64,000 nucleotides of DNA from positions 36,986 through 100,985 of the forward strand of contig NZ_SRLB01000022.1 in the NCBI RefSeq assembly GCF_004745635.1. The letters are read 5' to 3'. The notes under the pieces are model-generated. The model saw only the letters and a program-made list of their open reading frames with translations. It was not told where the DNA came from and ran no database searches. Made by a program: the position numbers and the translations under genes. The stretch's first letter is position 1. Every line of letters starts with the position of its first letter. This document shows positions 52,293 through 62,441 of this stretch, in pieces. Origin of the DNA: Methylobacterium nonmethylotrophicum (GTDB lineage: Bacteria; Pseudomonadota; Alphaproteobacteria; Rhizobiales; Beijerinckiaceae).

Positions 52293-52324
52293 CGGGTCGT
52301 CGATCTCCGCGGCAAAGGAGGGGC

Positions 52325-53098
52325 TCAGCGCTGCTGGCGCTCTCCCATCCGGAAGCTGAAGCCGCGCATGCCGAGGCGGCGCCAGGATTCGGGGATCAGC
52401 CCGGCGCCCCGCGCCGCCGCGGCGAGCGCTGCCGGGAAGGCGATCACCGCCTCGTCGCGCGCCAGCCCCTTGGCGATGCGCGTCGCCGCCGCCTCGGCGC
52501 TCATCTCGAGGGGGCGCCAGCCCTCGTAATCGGCCCCCATCGCGGTCTTCACGTAGCCGGGGCAGACCACGTTCATCCGCACGCCCCGGGGCGCCAGCTT
52601 CTCTCGGAGCGCCAGGCCGTGGGCCAGCAGCGCCGCCTTGGTGCCGCTATAGGCCGGGGCGTCGGGCAGCGGCGCGTAGGCGGCGAGGGAGGAGATCAGC
52701 GCCACCTGACCGCTGCCCCGCGCGGCCATCCGGGCGACCGCCGGGAGCGCCACGTTGAGGGCGCCCATCAGGTTCACGTCGAGCACCAGGAAGGCGGTCT
52801 CCTCGGTCTCGAGCCCGCCCTCCGGGTGGCCGCCATTCACACCTGCATTGGCGATGACGAGGTCGAGGCCGCGCCGCTCGGCCACGTCGTCGATCCAGGC
52901 CCGCACGCCGTCCCGGTCGCGCACGTCGAGGGTGCGCGCCTCGACCGTCGCGCCCCTGCCCCGGCAGGCCTCGGCCACCGCCTCGAGGCGCTCGGCCCCG
53001 CGGGCGTTCAGGACCAGGGTGGTGCCGGGGGCGGCGTAATGCTGCGCCAGGGCCGCGCCGATCCCGCTCGAGGCGCCGGTGATCAGGATGACGGGCAT
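52325..53098 (-). CDS. short-chain dehydrogenase/reductase
   Basis: A 257-residue classical SDR. It has the cofactor motif TGASSGIG (7-14), NAG in LVIANAGVNGG, the catalytic Ser in ALISSLAAYAPLP and YxxxK in YSGTK. The C-terminal extension (SAEAAATRIAKGLARDEAVIAFPAAL) resembles the SDRs that act on long-chain ketones, including 3-ketosphinganine reductase-like enzymes. The start ATG 53098 is the first Met before the Rossmann strand; the open frame continues far upstream but only as the mirror of kpsC. It may reduce the ketone made by the oxoamine synthase. That role is inferred from context. Confidence 0.87.
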   Translation of the reverse strand: MPVILITGASSGIGAALAQHYAAPGTTLVLNARGAERLEAVAEACRGRGATVEARTLDVRDRDGVRAWIDDVAERRGLDLVIANAGVNGGHPEGGLETEETAFLVLDVNLMGALNVALPAVARMAARGSGQVALISSLAAYAPLPDAPAYSGTKAALLAHGLALREKLAPRGVRMNVVCPGYVKTAMGADYEGWRPLEMSAEAAATRIAKGLARDEAVIAFPAALAAAARGAGLIPESWRRLGMRGFSFRMGERQQR

Positions 53099-53365
53099 GG
53101 CTACTCCCGGACGGTGAGCGGAACGCGGCGGCACGGCCGCGCCTGTAGCACGTCGGTCCCGGCCGGGTCGCGAAAAAATCCGGTTGCGTCCGGCGGCAGG
53201 GTCGGACTCGAAAAGTGACACCGTCCTCAAGGAGAACCGGAGCGGGACGGAGACCGGCGCCACCCTCGCCCGGGCTTGCGCGCAGAGCGTGCATGCTTGA
53301 CGGCGCCGGGGTGATGTGGAACGGCCCCTGCTCCGGGCCGCAACGCCTGGGCGGCACGGTCCGCA

Positions 53366-55345
53366 GTGAGTGAGAGGCGGATGGATCGCGGCAAGCTGAA
53401 GCGGTTGTGGCCCCGGATGCCGTCGGAGTCGCAAGGACCCGGCCCGCGGCGCTCGCGGCGCCTGGGCAGCGAACCGACCTCGCGGCGGGTGCGCCTGAGC
53501 GACCGCTGGGACGAGGGCTTCCTGCGCCTCGGCGAGATCCGCCCCGAGCCGGCCCTGAGCTACATCATCGACGGGCTCGGCATCCACTACGACGCCACGG
53601 CCCCGAGCGAGCTCGAGGTCATGCTCGAGGAGGGCGGCTGGGAATCGGACGATCTCGTCGCCCGCGCCCGGGCCGGCATCGCGCGCCTGCGCGAGAGGCG
53701 GCTCAGCCTCGACAACGACCCCCGCCGCCGCGACCTGCCGGCGCGGGCGGCCGGCCGCCGGCGCATCGTGATCGTCGACCAAGCCGTGGGCGATCCCACG
53801 GTCGGCTTCGGCCTCGCCGGGGCCAGCGCCTTCTCGGCGATGCTGGCGGCCGCGGCCGCGGCCTCGCCGGAGGCCGAGCGCCTCGTGGTGATGGATCCCG
53901 CCGCGACACTGGGCCGGCGCGGCCACATCGACGCCGCCGCGGCGGAAGCGGCGGGGGCCCGGCTGGTGAGCGATCCCGTCACCGCCTGGTCGGTGGCGGA
54001 GGACAGCGACCGCGTCTACGTCGTCTCCGCCCATGCCGGCTTCGAGGCGGCGCTGGCGGGCACGCCCGTGACCTGCTTCGGCCTGCCCTTCTATGCCGGC
54101 TGGGGCTTCACCGACGACCGGCTGCACCTGCCGCGGCGCACCCGCCGGCGCGAGCCCGCCGAGGTGTTCGCCGCCGCCTACCTGGTCTGCTCGCGCTACT
54201 TCGACCCCTATACCGGGACGCCGGCCCGGTTCGAGGACGCGGTGGAGATCCTCGGCCTCGTCGCGTCGCGCTGGCGCGAGAACGCCGTGCCGACCCTCTG
54301 CGTCGGCTTCTCGGCCTGGAAGCGGGACTGGATCGCCCGCACGCTGTCGGCGCCGGGCAGCCGCCCGGTGGTCCGGCGGGGGGATGACCCGGTCACCGCG
54401 GGCGAGCTCTCGGAGGTCCGGCGCGTCGTGTCCTGGGCCAGCCGGATGCCGGCCGGGACCGAGGCGGCCTGCCGGGAGGCCGGCGTGCCGCTCCTGCGCA
54501 TGGAGGACGGCTTCCTGCGCTCGATCGGTCTCGGGGTCGCCCTGCGCCCCGGTGCCTCGCACGTCCTCGACGCCGCCGGCGTCTACTACGATGCGACGGG
54601 TCCGAGCGACCTCGAGCGGCTGCTCGAGACGGAGGATTTTTCGGCCGATCTCCTCGCCCGGGCGGCCTCCTTGCGCGAGGCGGTGATCGCCGCGCGGGTG
54701 AGCAAGTACAATGTCGGCAGCGCCGCGCTGCCGCCGATGCCGCGGCCGGGACCGGTGGTGCTGGTCGCCGGCCAGGTCGAGAACGACGCCTCGATCCGCC
54801 TCGGCGGTGCGACGGTGTCTGGCAACGCCGCGCTCCTGCGTCTCGCCCGGGAGCGCAACCCCGGCGCGGTGATCGCCTTCAAGCCGCATCCGGACGTCGA
54901 GGCGGGCCTGCGGCCGGGCTGGGTGCCGCCGGACGAGCTGGCGGCGCACGCCGATGTCGTCCTGCGCGACGTCTCGGCGGTCGACGCCATCGAGGCGGCG
55001 GACCGGATCGAGACCGTGACCTCGCTGATCGGCTTCGAGGCGCTCCTGCGCGGCAAGGCGGTGACCACCCACGGCCTGCCGTTCTACGCCGGCTGGGGCC
55101 TGACCGACGATCCCGGCTGCCCGCGCCGCACCCGTCGCCTCACCCTCGACGAGCTGGTGGCGGGCGCCCTGATCCTGTATCCGCGCTACGTCGACCCGCG
55201 CTCCGGCCTGCCCTGCCCGCCCGAGGTGCTGGTGCAGCGCCTCGCCGCCGGCGACCCGGAGCTGGCCCGGCGCACCCTCACCCCCGAGGCTTTGCTCAAG
55301 CAGGCCTGGTCGCTGATCTGGCGCCACCTGCTGCGCCGTGGGTGA
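53366..55345 (+). CDS. kpsC: KpsC-like capsule polysaccharide beta-Kdo transferase
   Basis: A 659-residue double-domain protein of the KpsC/LipA capsule family. KpsC adds Kdo residues alternately to build the linker on phosphatidylglycerol for group 2 capsules. The two halves are homologous: HYDATAPSELEVML and YYDATGPSDLERLL; HAGFEAALAG..CFGLPFYAGWGFTDD and IGFEALLRGKAV..HGLPFYAGWGLTDD. The second half also has the family's RMEDGFLRSIGLG. Length and two-domain build match KpsC (about 675). The first 50 residues are Arg rich. It is divergent from the SDR, 267 bases apart. Confidence 0.9.
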   Translation: MSERRMDRGKLKRLWPRMPSESQGPGPRRSRRLGSEPTSRRVRLSDRWDEGFLRLGEIRPEPALSYIIDGLGIHYDATAPSELEVMLEEGGWESDDLVARARAGIARLRERRLSLDNDPRRRDLPARAAGRRRIVIVDQAVGDPTVGFGLAGASAFSAMLAAAAAASPEAERLVVMDPAATLGRRGHIDAAAAEAAGARLVSDPVTAWSVAEDSDRVYVVSAHAGFEAALAGTPVTCFGLPFYAGWGFTDDRLHLPRRTRRREPAEVFAAAYLVCSRYFDPYTGTPARFEDAVEILGLVASRWRENAVPTLCVGFSAWKRDWIARTLSAPGSRPVVRRGDDPVTAGELSEVRRVVSWASRMPAGTEAACREAGVPLLRMEDGFLRSIGLGVALRPGASHVLDAAGVYYDATGPSDLERLLETEDFSADLLARAASLREAVIAARVSKYNVGSAALPPMPRPGPVVLVAGQVENDASIRLGGATVSGNAALLRLARERNPGAVIAFKPHPDVEAGLRPGWVPPDELAAHADVVLRDVSAVDAIEAADRIETVTSLIGFEALLRGKAVTTHGLPFYAGWGLTDDPGCPRRTRRLTLDELVAGALILYPRYVDPRSGLPCPPEVLVQRLAAGDPELARRTLTPEALLKQAWSLIWRHLLRRG

Positions 55346-55408
55346 GGACCGGAGTCCCGCCGTCCGGACCTGACGGATCGAGGCTAGGACGAGCGGTGAG
55401 CGCGCCCC

Positions 55409-56503
55409 TCAGGACCGGGCCGGCGCATCGATGGCGACGGCGCCGACCGGGCGCCAGGGCGCGCCGCGGCCGGTCAGGCGGCGCTTCGCGTCCTGCAGGC
55501 CGAGATAGAGCGCTAGCTCCCGCCCGCGCAGGCCCGGCAGCGCCTTCGGGTCGAGGCCGGTCCAGGGCAGGAACGGGTTGCGGCGGATATAGGTGTGCAC
55601 CGTGACGCGGGTGCTCGCCCGCAGGCTCGGGGCGCGGGCGTGGAACCCGAACGTGTCGGCGATCACCAGGGTGTTGCCCGGCACCGCGACCCGGACCGGC
55701 GAGCCGTAGCCGAGGCCCGCCAGCTCCTCCTCGGCGATCCGGAACGAGCCGGCGGCGTGGTGGCCGTTGGCGGCCGCGCGCGCCGCGATGCTCTGCGCGC
55801 GCTCCCAGCCGAGCCGCTGCGGGGTCGGCCGGTGCGAGCCCGGCACGTAGGTGAAGGGGCCGTCCTCCTCGGCGACGTCGTGCAGGAAGAACCAGCCCTT
55901 GGTGGTGGCGTGGAAGGTGTCGGCGTGGAGCGCGGTCTGCGGGTCGTCCGGCCCGTCGGGCTCGGCCAGCACCGTCTGGAGGTAACAGACCGGCTCGCCG
56001 GCGCGCGACGCGGCGTAGTAGGTCAGGCCGCGGAAGGTCGGGTGCTCGGTCAGCGCGCGCAGGTGCGGCAGCTCGGCCAGAGCCCGCCCGCCCAGGGGCA
56101 CCATCCGCTGCACCGCCTGGCCCTGGCGCAGCTCCCGCGCCTCGAAGCTGCGCCCGTAGATCTCGGCCTTCAACGCCGCGAAGGCGTCCTGGTCGAGGAA
56201 GTCGCGCTTGATCACGATGCCGTCGCGGTCGAAGGCGGCGCGGTCGGCCGGATCGAGCAGGGCCGCCAGCCGGGCGCGCCGCCGCTCGGCCATGTGGGCG
56301 GCGAGCCTGACCCGACCGACATGGAGCCCGAGCCGGTTCAGGGCCGGGCTGCCGAGGATCGGGTTCTTGGCGAAGGACTTGTCGGCCCCGGCGACGCCGG
56401 CGAGCCAGAGCGGCGTCCGGACGGCCGCGCCGACGGCCCGCGCCACGCCGCGGGCGAGTGACGAGGCGCCTGCGCCCGCCGAGACGGTTGAGGTGGACGA
56501 CAT
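55409..56503 (-). CDS. phytanoyl-CoA dioxygenase (PhyH)-family oxygenase
   Basis: A 364-residue non-haem Fe(II)/2-oxoglutarate oxygenase. The iron ligands are HAD (His193, Asp195) in TALHADTFHATTKGWFFL and the distal His288 in ADTFGFHARAP. The Arg of STRVTVHTY is placed to bind 2-oxoglutarate. The family hydroxylates lipids, amino acids and secondary metabolites. The start ATG 56503 (MSSTSTVSAGAG) avoids a low-complexity upstream extension. It sits between kpsC and kpsS on the kpsS strand. In this context it may hydroxylate the polyketide-derived lipid or a capsule component. Confidence 0.82.
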   Translation of the reverse strand: MSSTSTVSAGAGASSLARGVARAVGAAVRTPLWLAGVAGADKSFAKNPILGSPALNRLGLHVGRVRLAAHMAERRRARLAALLDPADRAAFDRDGIVIKRDFLDQDAFAALKAEIYGRSFEARELRQGQAVQRMVPLGGRALAELPHLRALTEHPTFRGLTYYAASRAGEPVCYLQTVLAEPDGPDDPQTALHADTFHATTKGWFFLHDVAEEDGPFTYVPGSHRPTPQRLGWERAQSIAARAAANGHHAAGSFRIAEEELAGLGYGSPVRVAVPGNTLVIADTFGFHARAPSLRASTRVTVHTYIRRNPFLPWTGLDPKALPGLRGRELALYLGLQDAKRRLTGRGAPWRPVGAVAIDAPARS

Positions 56504-56844
56504 CGGAGCGGTTCCTCCCGGGCCCCGCGCGCGGCCGCGCTCACCGTCGTGGGCGGCCTTTCGCGCCGTGAGAGCAGTCTTCCCGTCAGCCATGCGCCGA
56601 GGCATCACGACCGAGGCAGGATATTGTCCGGCCAGTATCACGCAAAAGAGCGGATATGTACGGGCCGGACGGTGAGGTGCCGGCTTCTTCCCGAAGCGAT
56701 CGGCGCTCTCAGCTCAACACGGGCGATGTCGATCTGGCTTTCACCTATGCGAAAGCTTGCGGTGATGCGGGCGTGGGTGGTGCCCGGAAACGACGAAGGG
56801 GCCGTTTCCGGCCCCTTCTTGTTCTTCCGTTCCTTGCTGTACGG
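56504..56844. other. intergenic region with hairpin
   Basis: About 340 bases between two minus-strand genes. A hairpin AAGGGGCC / GGCCCCTT (56796-56817, loop GTTTCC) lies 28 bases after the kpsS-like stop and probably ends that transcript. No gene is seen in the remainder; it should contain the promoter of the PhyH gene. Confidence 0.55.
56796..56817 (-). terminator. hairpin terminator of the kpsS-like gene
   Basis: Perfect 8-bp stem with a 6-base loop and a moderately T-rich 3' side on both strands (TTCGTCGTTT on the minus strand). It lies 28 bases downstream of the kpsS-like stop. Confidence 0.6.
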
Positions 56845-58191
56845 TCAGGCGTTCTGCAGCGCCTCGAGGCCCGGCAGGTCGCCGCCCGCCTCGACCGTGC
56901 CGCGGGCGCGCGTGCGCACCTCGAGCCAGGCGCCCTGCGCGAGGTCCAGGCGGGAGGCCGTCGCCTCCACCGCCGCCGCCATGCCCTCGCCCTTGTAGTA
57001 GACGCCGCGGATCTGGATGTTGGCCACGATCGCCTTGACGAAGGCCTCCCAGAGGTCGCGCCGGGGCGGCGGGGCCTGCGTCCAGAACGTCTCGAGGCCG
57101 CCCTGGTAGGTCAGGCCCTCGATGTCGTAGATCGCGGCGCCCAGGGTCATGGTCGGCTTGTTGGCCCGCATCGACCAGAGGCCGACGGTGCTGTTCACCG
57201 TGACGACGCCCCGGCAGCCCTCCAGCATCGCCCCGAGATCGCCACCGTCGACGAAGTCGACCCGGTCGGCCACGCCCCATTTCACCGCCGAGCGGCGCAC
57301 GATGCGCGCCCAGTTGCGGATGCCGGGATCGAGGGGGTGGATCTTGACGAGGAGGCGCGATTCCGCCGGCGCGTGCTCGGCGAAGGAGCGGATCACCGCG
57401 TGGATCGGCGTCTTCAGGTCGAAGAACGGCGAGTAGGCGCGCAGCTGGAAGTCGTTCTCCATCTGCAGCGGCAGCACGTAGTAGGGCGTGCCGGCCTCCC
57501 GCAGGCGGCGCACCAGGGCGTCGCCCCGCGGGCCGGTGCGCTTGGCGCGCAGGATGTGCAGGCCGGTGCCGATATAGACCAGGGCCGGGTGGTGCACCTG
57601 GTGCGACTTGTAGCCGGGATAGAGCCACCAGAGCCAGTTGCTCATCAGGTGGTAGGCCATATCCCAAGCCGCCTGGGTGAGGAAGCTGTCGCGGTAGCGC
57701 GGCACCAGGTCGGGCTCGGGCGCCTGCGCGGCGAGCGCCATCACCGCCTCCGGATCCTTCGGGAAGCAGCTGTCGCCCGACATGCCGTCGCGCTCCAGCG
57801 TGATCCAGTCCGGCCGCAGGTAGCCGAAATCCGTCACCGTGACGTTCAGGCCGCGGGCCTTGGCGGCGGCGATCGCGACCTTGTGGTAGTAGCGCTGCTC
57901 GCCGAGCAGCATCAGGTCGGTCACGCCCTCGCGGTCGATCAGGTCGGCGATGAAGGCCGGCCAGGTCTCCCGCGTGCCCCGGAAGTTGATCCCGCCCGGC
58001 CGGCGCCAGAACAGCCAGTCGCCGAAGCACAGGTTCACCCGCAGGCAGCGATGGCCCCGCGCCTCGAGCGAATCGGCGACCCGGGCGAAGAACGGCGTGA
58101 TCGGACCCTGCAGGAACAGGAAGACCTGGCGATGACCGGGGCGGAGGCCCGGCCGGCTCGGTTCGACGTTTCGCGCGGGCTCAACTCTCAC
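56845..58191 (-). CDS. kpsS: KpsS-like capsule polysaccharide beta-Kdo transferase
   Basis: A 448-residue protein of the KpsS family, which adds the first Kdo to the lipid acceptor of group 2 capsules before KpsC extends it. Typical parts are QVFLFLQGPITPFFARVADSLEARGH, NFRGTRETWPAFIADLIDREGVTDLMLLGEQRYYH, VTDFGYLRPDWITLERDG, PLQMENDFQLRAYSPF, KIHPLDPGI and VNSTVGLWSMRANKPTMTLG. I start at GTG 58191 with GAGGTG six bases before it; GTG 58197 and a longer frame to 58302 are alternatives. Together with kpsC it implies a Kdo-linked capsule on a phospholipid or other lipid. Confidence 0.87.
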   Translation of the reverse strand: MRVEPARNVEPSRPGLRPGHRQVFLFLQGPITPFFARVADSLEARGHRCLRVNLCFGDWLFWRRPGGINFRGTRETWPAFIADLIDREGVTDLMLLGEQRYYHKVAIAAAKARGLNVTVTDFGYLRPDWITLERDGMSGDSCFPKDPEAVMALAAQAPEPDLVPRYRDSFLTQAAWDMAYHLMSNWLWWLYPGYKSHQVHHPALVYIGTGLHILRAKRTGPRGDALVRRLREAGTPYYVLPLQMENDFQLRAYSPFFDLKTPIHAVIRSFAEHAPAESRLLVKIHPLDPGIRNWARIVRRSAVKWGVADRVDFVDGGDLGAMLEGCRGVVTVNSTVGLWSMRANKPTMTLGAAIYDIEGLTYQGGLETFWTQAPPPRRDLWEAFVKAIVANIQIRGVYYKGEGMAAAVEATASRLDLAQGAWLEVRTRARGTVEAGGDLPGLEALQNA

Positions 58192-58859
58192 GGGCACACC
58201 TCGAGTCTGGGCGGGAGCCGGATGACCGCGCACGGTCGTCCGGATCGGCCCTGCGGCGACGAAGGCCCGAACAGGCTGATGCCAGCCTGCCCGGACGGGC
58301 ATTCGGGGCGCGCGAGCTGCGCGCGAGCCGCTGACGAAGCGGACAGTACCGACCGGCCCGAGGCGAACAATGGCAAGGATGCAACACTCTGTGGAAATCG
58401 CAGTCTCGCCGTCGCGCAGGTCCGGCCGTCGCGGTCGCCCGTCGGGCGACGGCCGCCATTAGGCCGCCGATCTGGGCAGGAACGTGGACATTCCGGCGTT
58501 ATGCCCCGGATTCACAGGGCGTTGCGATCGTGCCACACTCCGTGCCTGCCGCCACGCTCGTGACGCATTCGCGGCCGACGCCCCTCCTCGTCGACCCGTC
58601 GGCCGTGGACCCGGGGCAACACCGGGAGCGCGCGTGCACGCGGAACGCCGAAACGGCGCTCCGTTCATTCGATCGTGATGGTCCGGGATGATAGAGGGAG
58701 GATGGCGAAGCGTGGCCGCGTGCGGCCGTGCTCGTCTGCGTCTGCCGATCGGGATCGGGACGGATGCCGGCCGGTCTTGAGGCGCGGCCGGCATCGTAGG
58801 GTACAGGACCGAAGGGGTCGTCGCGGACGGCTCTCGAGAGTCGTTCGGAGGGTGAGTGC
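58192..58859. other. divergent intergenic region between kpsS and the Wza-like gene
   Basis: 668 bases with no convincing gene. It contains a hairpin GGCCGTCGC / GCGACGGCC at 58424-58454. Promoters of both capsule transcripts should lie here, but no clear consensus is visible. Confidence 0.5.
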
Positions 58860-60110
58860 ATGGTGCGCGTCGGTATGCCAGCGGTTCTGGCGGCGGCTTG
58901 CCTCCTGGCGGGTTGCAGCCTCCTGGCGGGTTGCAGCAGCTTCCTGCCCGCGGCGGGCCCGACGGCGAGCGCGGTCCAGGAGGGGGCCGACGTCGCCACC
59001 GACCAGGGCCTGCTCGCCCGCTACGAGATCATCGACGTCGACGCCGCCGTGGTGGAGGCCCTGCGCGGTCGCCCCCTCGACAGCCTGCTCGCCTCCTTCG
59101 GCGACCGCCGCCCCTCGGTGCAGCCGGTGATCGGCGTCGGCGACGCCGTGACGGTGACGATCTGGGAGGCCGGCAGCGGCGGCCTGTTCTCGGGCCCGGC
59201 GATCGCCGACCGCTTCTCCACCGGCTCGAAATCCTCCAGCATCCCCGAGCAGATCGTCGCCCGGGACGGGACCATCTCGGTGCCGTATGCCGGCCGCATC
59301 AAGGTGGCGGGCCGGCGCGCGCCGGAGGTGCAGGCGCAGATCGAGCAGGAGCTTGCCGGCAAGGCGATCCAGCCGCAGGTGCTCGTCACCGTCAACTCCC
59401 CGCTCAGCACCAGCGTGACGGTGCTGGGCGAGGCGGCGGCCGCGGGCGGCGGCGCCCGCTTGGCGGCGGCCCGCGGCGGCCCGGTTTCCAACCTCGGCGG
59501 CGGCCGGGTGCCGCTGACCGAGAAGGGCGACCGGCTCCTCGACGTCATCGCGACGGCGGGCGGGGTCGCCGCGCCGGTGAACGAGACCTTCGTGCGCCTC
59601 TCCCGCGGCTCGACCACCGCGACGGTGCCGCTCACCGCAATCGTCTCGAACCCGCGCGAGAACATCTTCCTGCGCCCGGGCGACACCCTCACCCTGGTGC
59701 GCGACCCCCAGACCTTCCTGGCCGTCGGCGCCACGGGGGCGAATTTCGAGATCCCGTTCTCGGCCGAGGGCATCACGCTCGCCCAGGCGCTCGCCAAGGC
59801 CGGGGGCCTGCGCGATCTCCAGGCCGATCCGGCCGGCGTGTTCATCTTCCGGTTCGAGCCCGCCTCGGTGGTGCGCCGCCTGCACCCGGGCAGCCCGCTC
59901 CTCGCCTCGACCTTCGTGCCGGTGGTCTACCGGATCAACATGCGCGACCCCAACAGCCTGTTCGTCTCGCAGGCGTTCCGGATGCGCAACCGCGACCTCG
60001 TCTACGTCTCGAACGCGCCCTTCACCGAGGTCCAGAAGGTGCTCAGCGTGTTCTCCACCGTCACCTCGCCGATCGCCTCGGGCGCCTCGCTGTACTCGGC
60101 GACGCGGTAA
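58860..60110 (+). CDS. Wza/KpsD-type polysaccharide export lipoprotein
   Basis: A 416-residue outer-membrane export protein. The signal peptide ends in two successive lipobox-like motifs, LLAGC and LLAGC, produced by an exact 18-base duplication (58901-58936). Two polysaccharide-export/SLBB-type domains follow: PVIGVGDAVTVTIWEAGSG with DGTISVPYAGRIKVAGR, and later NIFLRPGDTLTLVRDPQTFLAVGATG. This matches the PES domain of BexD/KpsD/Wza. It should form the outer-membrane channel for the capsule. The partners KpsE, KpsM and KpsT are not in the window. A GC-rich terminator follows. Confidence 0.9.
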   Translation: MVRVGMPAVLAAACLLAGCSLLAGCSSFLPAAGPTASAVQEGADVATDQGLLARYEIIDVDAAVVEALRGRPLDSLLASFGDRRPSVQPVIGVGDAVTVTIWEAGSGGLFSGPAIADRFSTGSKSSSIPEQIVARDGTISVPYAGRIKVAGRRAPEVQAQIEQELAGKAIQPQVLVTVNSPLSTSVTVLGEAAAAGGGARLAAARGGPVSNLGGGRVPLTEKGDRLLDVIATAGGVAAPVNETFVRLSRGSTTATVPLTAIVSNPRENIFLRPGDTLTLVRDPQTFLAVGATGANFEIPFSAEGITLAQALAKAGGLRDLQADPAGVFIFRFEPASVVRRLHPGSPLLASTFVPVVYRINMRDPNSLFVSQAFRMRNRDLVYVSNAPFTEVQKVLSVFSTVTSPIASGASLYSATR

Positions 60111-60136
60111 TCCGGCGAACGATCCCTCGGAACGGA

Positions 60137-60161
60137 AACGGGCCCCGCGGGGCCCGTTCTT
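60137..60161 (+). terminator. intrinsic terminator of the export lipoprotein gene
   Basis: Stem AACGGGCCCC / GGGGCCCGTT, with the central GC making a tight loop, followed by CTTGATT. It starts 27 bases after the stop codon. Confidence 0.75.
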
Positions 60162-60205
60162 GATTCGCCTGGAGACGAGGGCGGCGCTCCCGCCGCCCTG
60201 CGCCG

Positions 60206-61858
<1,653 letters not shown>

Positions 61859-62054
61859 GGCGGTGATCCTTTTCGGGTTCTGGCGCGCGGTCCGGGTTGG
61901 GCGGTTTTCTGCCGGATTCGGGCCGTTTCCCGGGATACGATCGGATCGCCGGGCGTCGGCGCGGCCGGCCGCGCGCGGGAATGGGGAGTGCTCCCGCGCT
62001 TACCAGGGCCGCCGGGGGGGTGCAAGGCGGCGCCTGGGCGGCGCTCCGCCGCCC

Positions 62055-62327
62055 TCACCCGAAGGGGTTCCTCACCGCCTGCGTCGCCACCCGGACCTCC
62101 TCGGCCCGCTCCGGCAGGTGCCCCTCGCCCTCGAGCGCCGCCACGATCGCCGCGAGGGTCTGCATGAGCGCCCTCGCCCGCTCCAGGCTCTCCCGGTCCC
62201 GGGCGAAGTCGAGGGAGCCGTGCAGGGCGATCCGCGCGGTGCCGTTCTCCAGGGTGAGGCCGCCGAGGGTCTGGACCGCGGCATCGTCGGCGAAGGGGGT
62301 GAAGGCGGGCTTCGCGTGCGCGGGCAT
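62055..62327 (-). CDS. conserved small protein of unknown function
   Basis: A 90-residue soluble protein: MPAHAKPAFTPFADDAAVQTLGGLTLENGTARIALHGSLDFARD, then a helix ending in VRVATQAVRNPFG. The even codon use and balanced composition argue for a real gene. It resembles a small uncharacterised family of Hyphomicrobiales, judged from memory rather than a search. I start at ATG 62327; a TTG five codons upstream is possible. A dispersed repeat begins nine bases upstream. Confidence 0.65.
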   Translation of the reverse strand: MPAHAKPAFTPFADDAAVQTLGGLTLENGTARIALHGSLDFARDRESLERARALMQTLAAIVAALEGEGHLPERAEEVRVATQAVRNPFG

Positions 62328-62335
62328 GGGGCGTC

Positions 62336-62400
62336 TCGTCAAGGCAGGTTTCGCAGCAGTGGCTGCCGGTTTTGCGATGAAAACCTGCGGCAGAACAACG
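62336..62400 (+). repeat. 65-bp dispersed repeat, copy 2
   Basis: GGCAGGTTTCGCAGCAG, a CCGGTTTTGCGATG segment, then AAAACCTGCGGCAGAACAA. It aligns with the reverse complement of 37625-37690 over its whole length with scattered changes. It lies between the small conserved gene and the nuclease gene. Confidence 0.65.
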
Positions 62401-62441
62401 ATCCAAGCGGACGACGCGCCGGCCTGCCAGCGCCGGTCAGC

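Noticed and set aside
52325..55327. 1000-codon minus-strand frame extending the SDR across kpsC
   Set aside because: Only the last 257 codons form an SDR. The rest is the antisense shadow of kpsC and of the intergenic gap.
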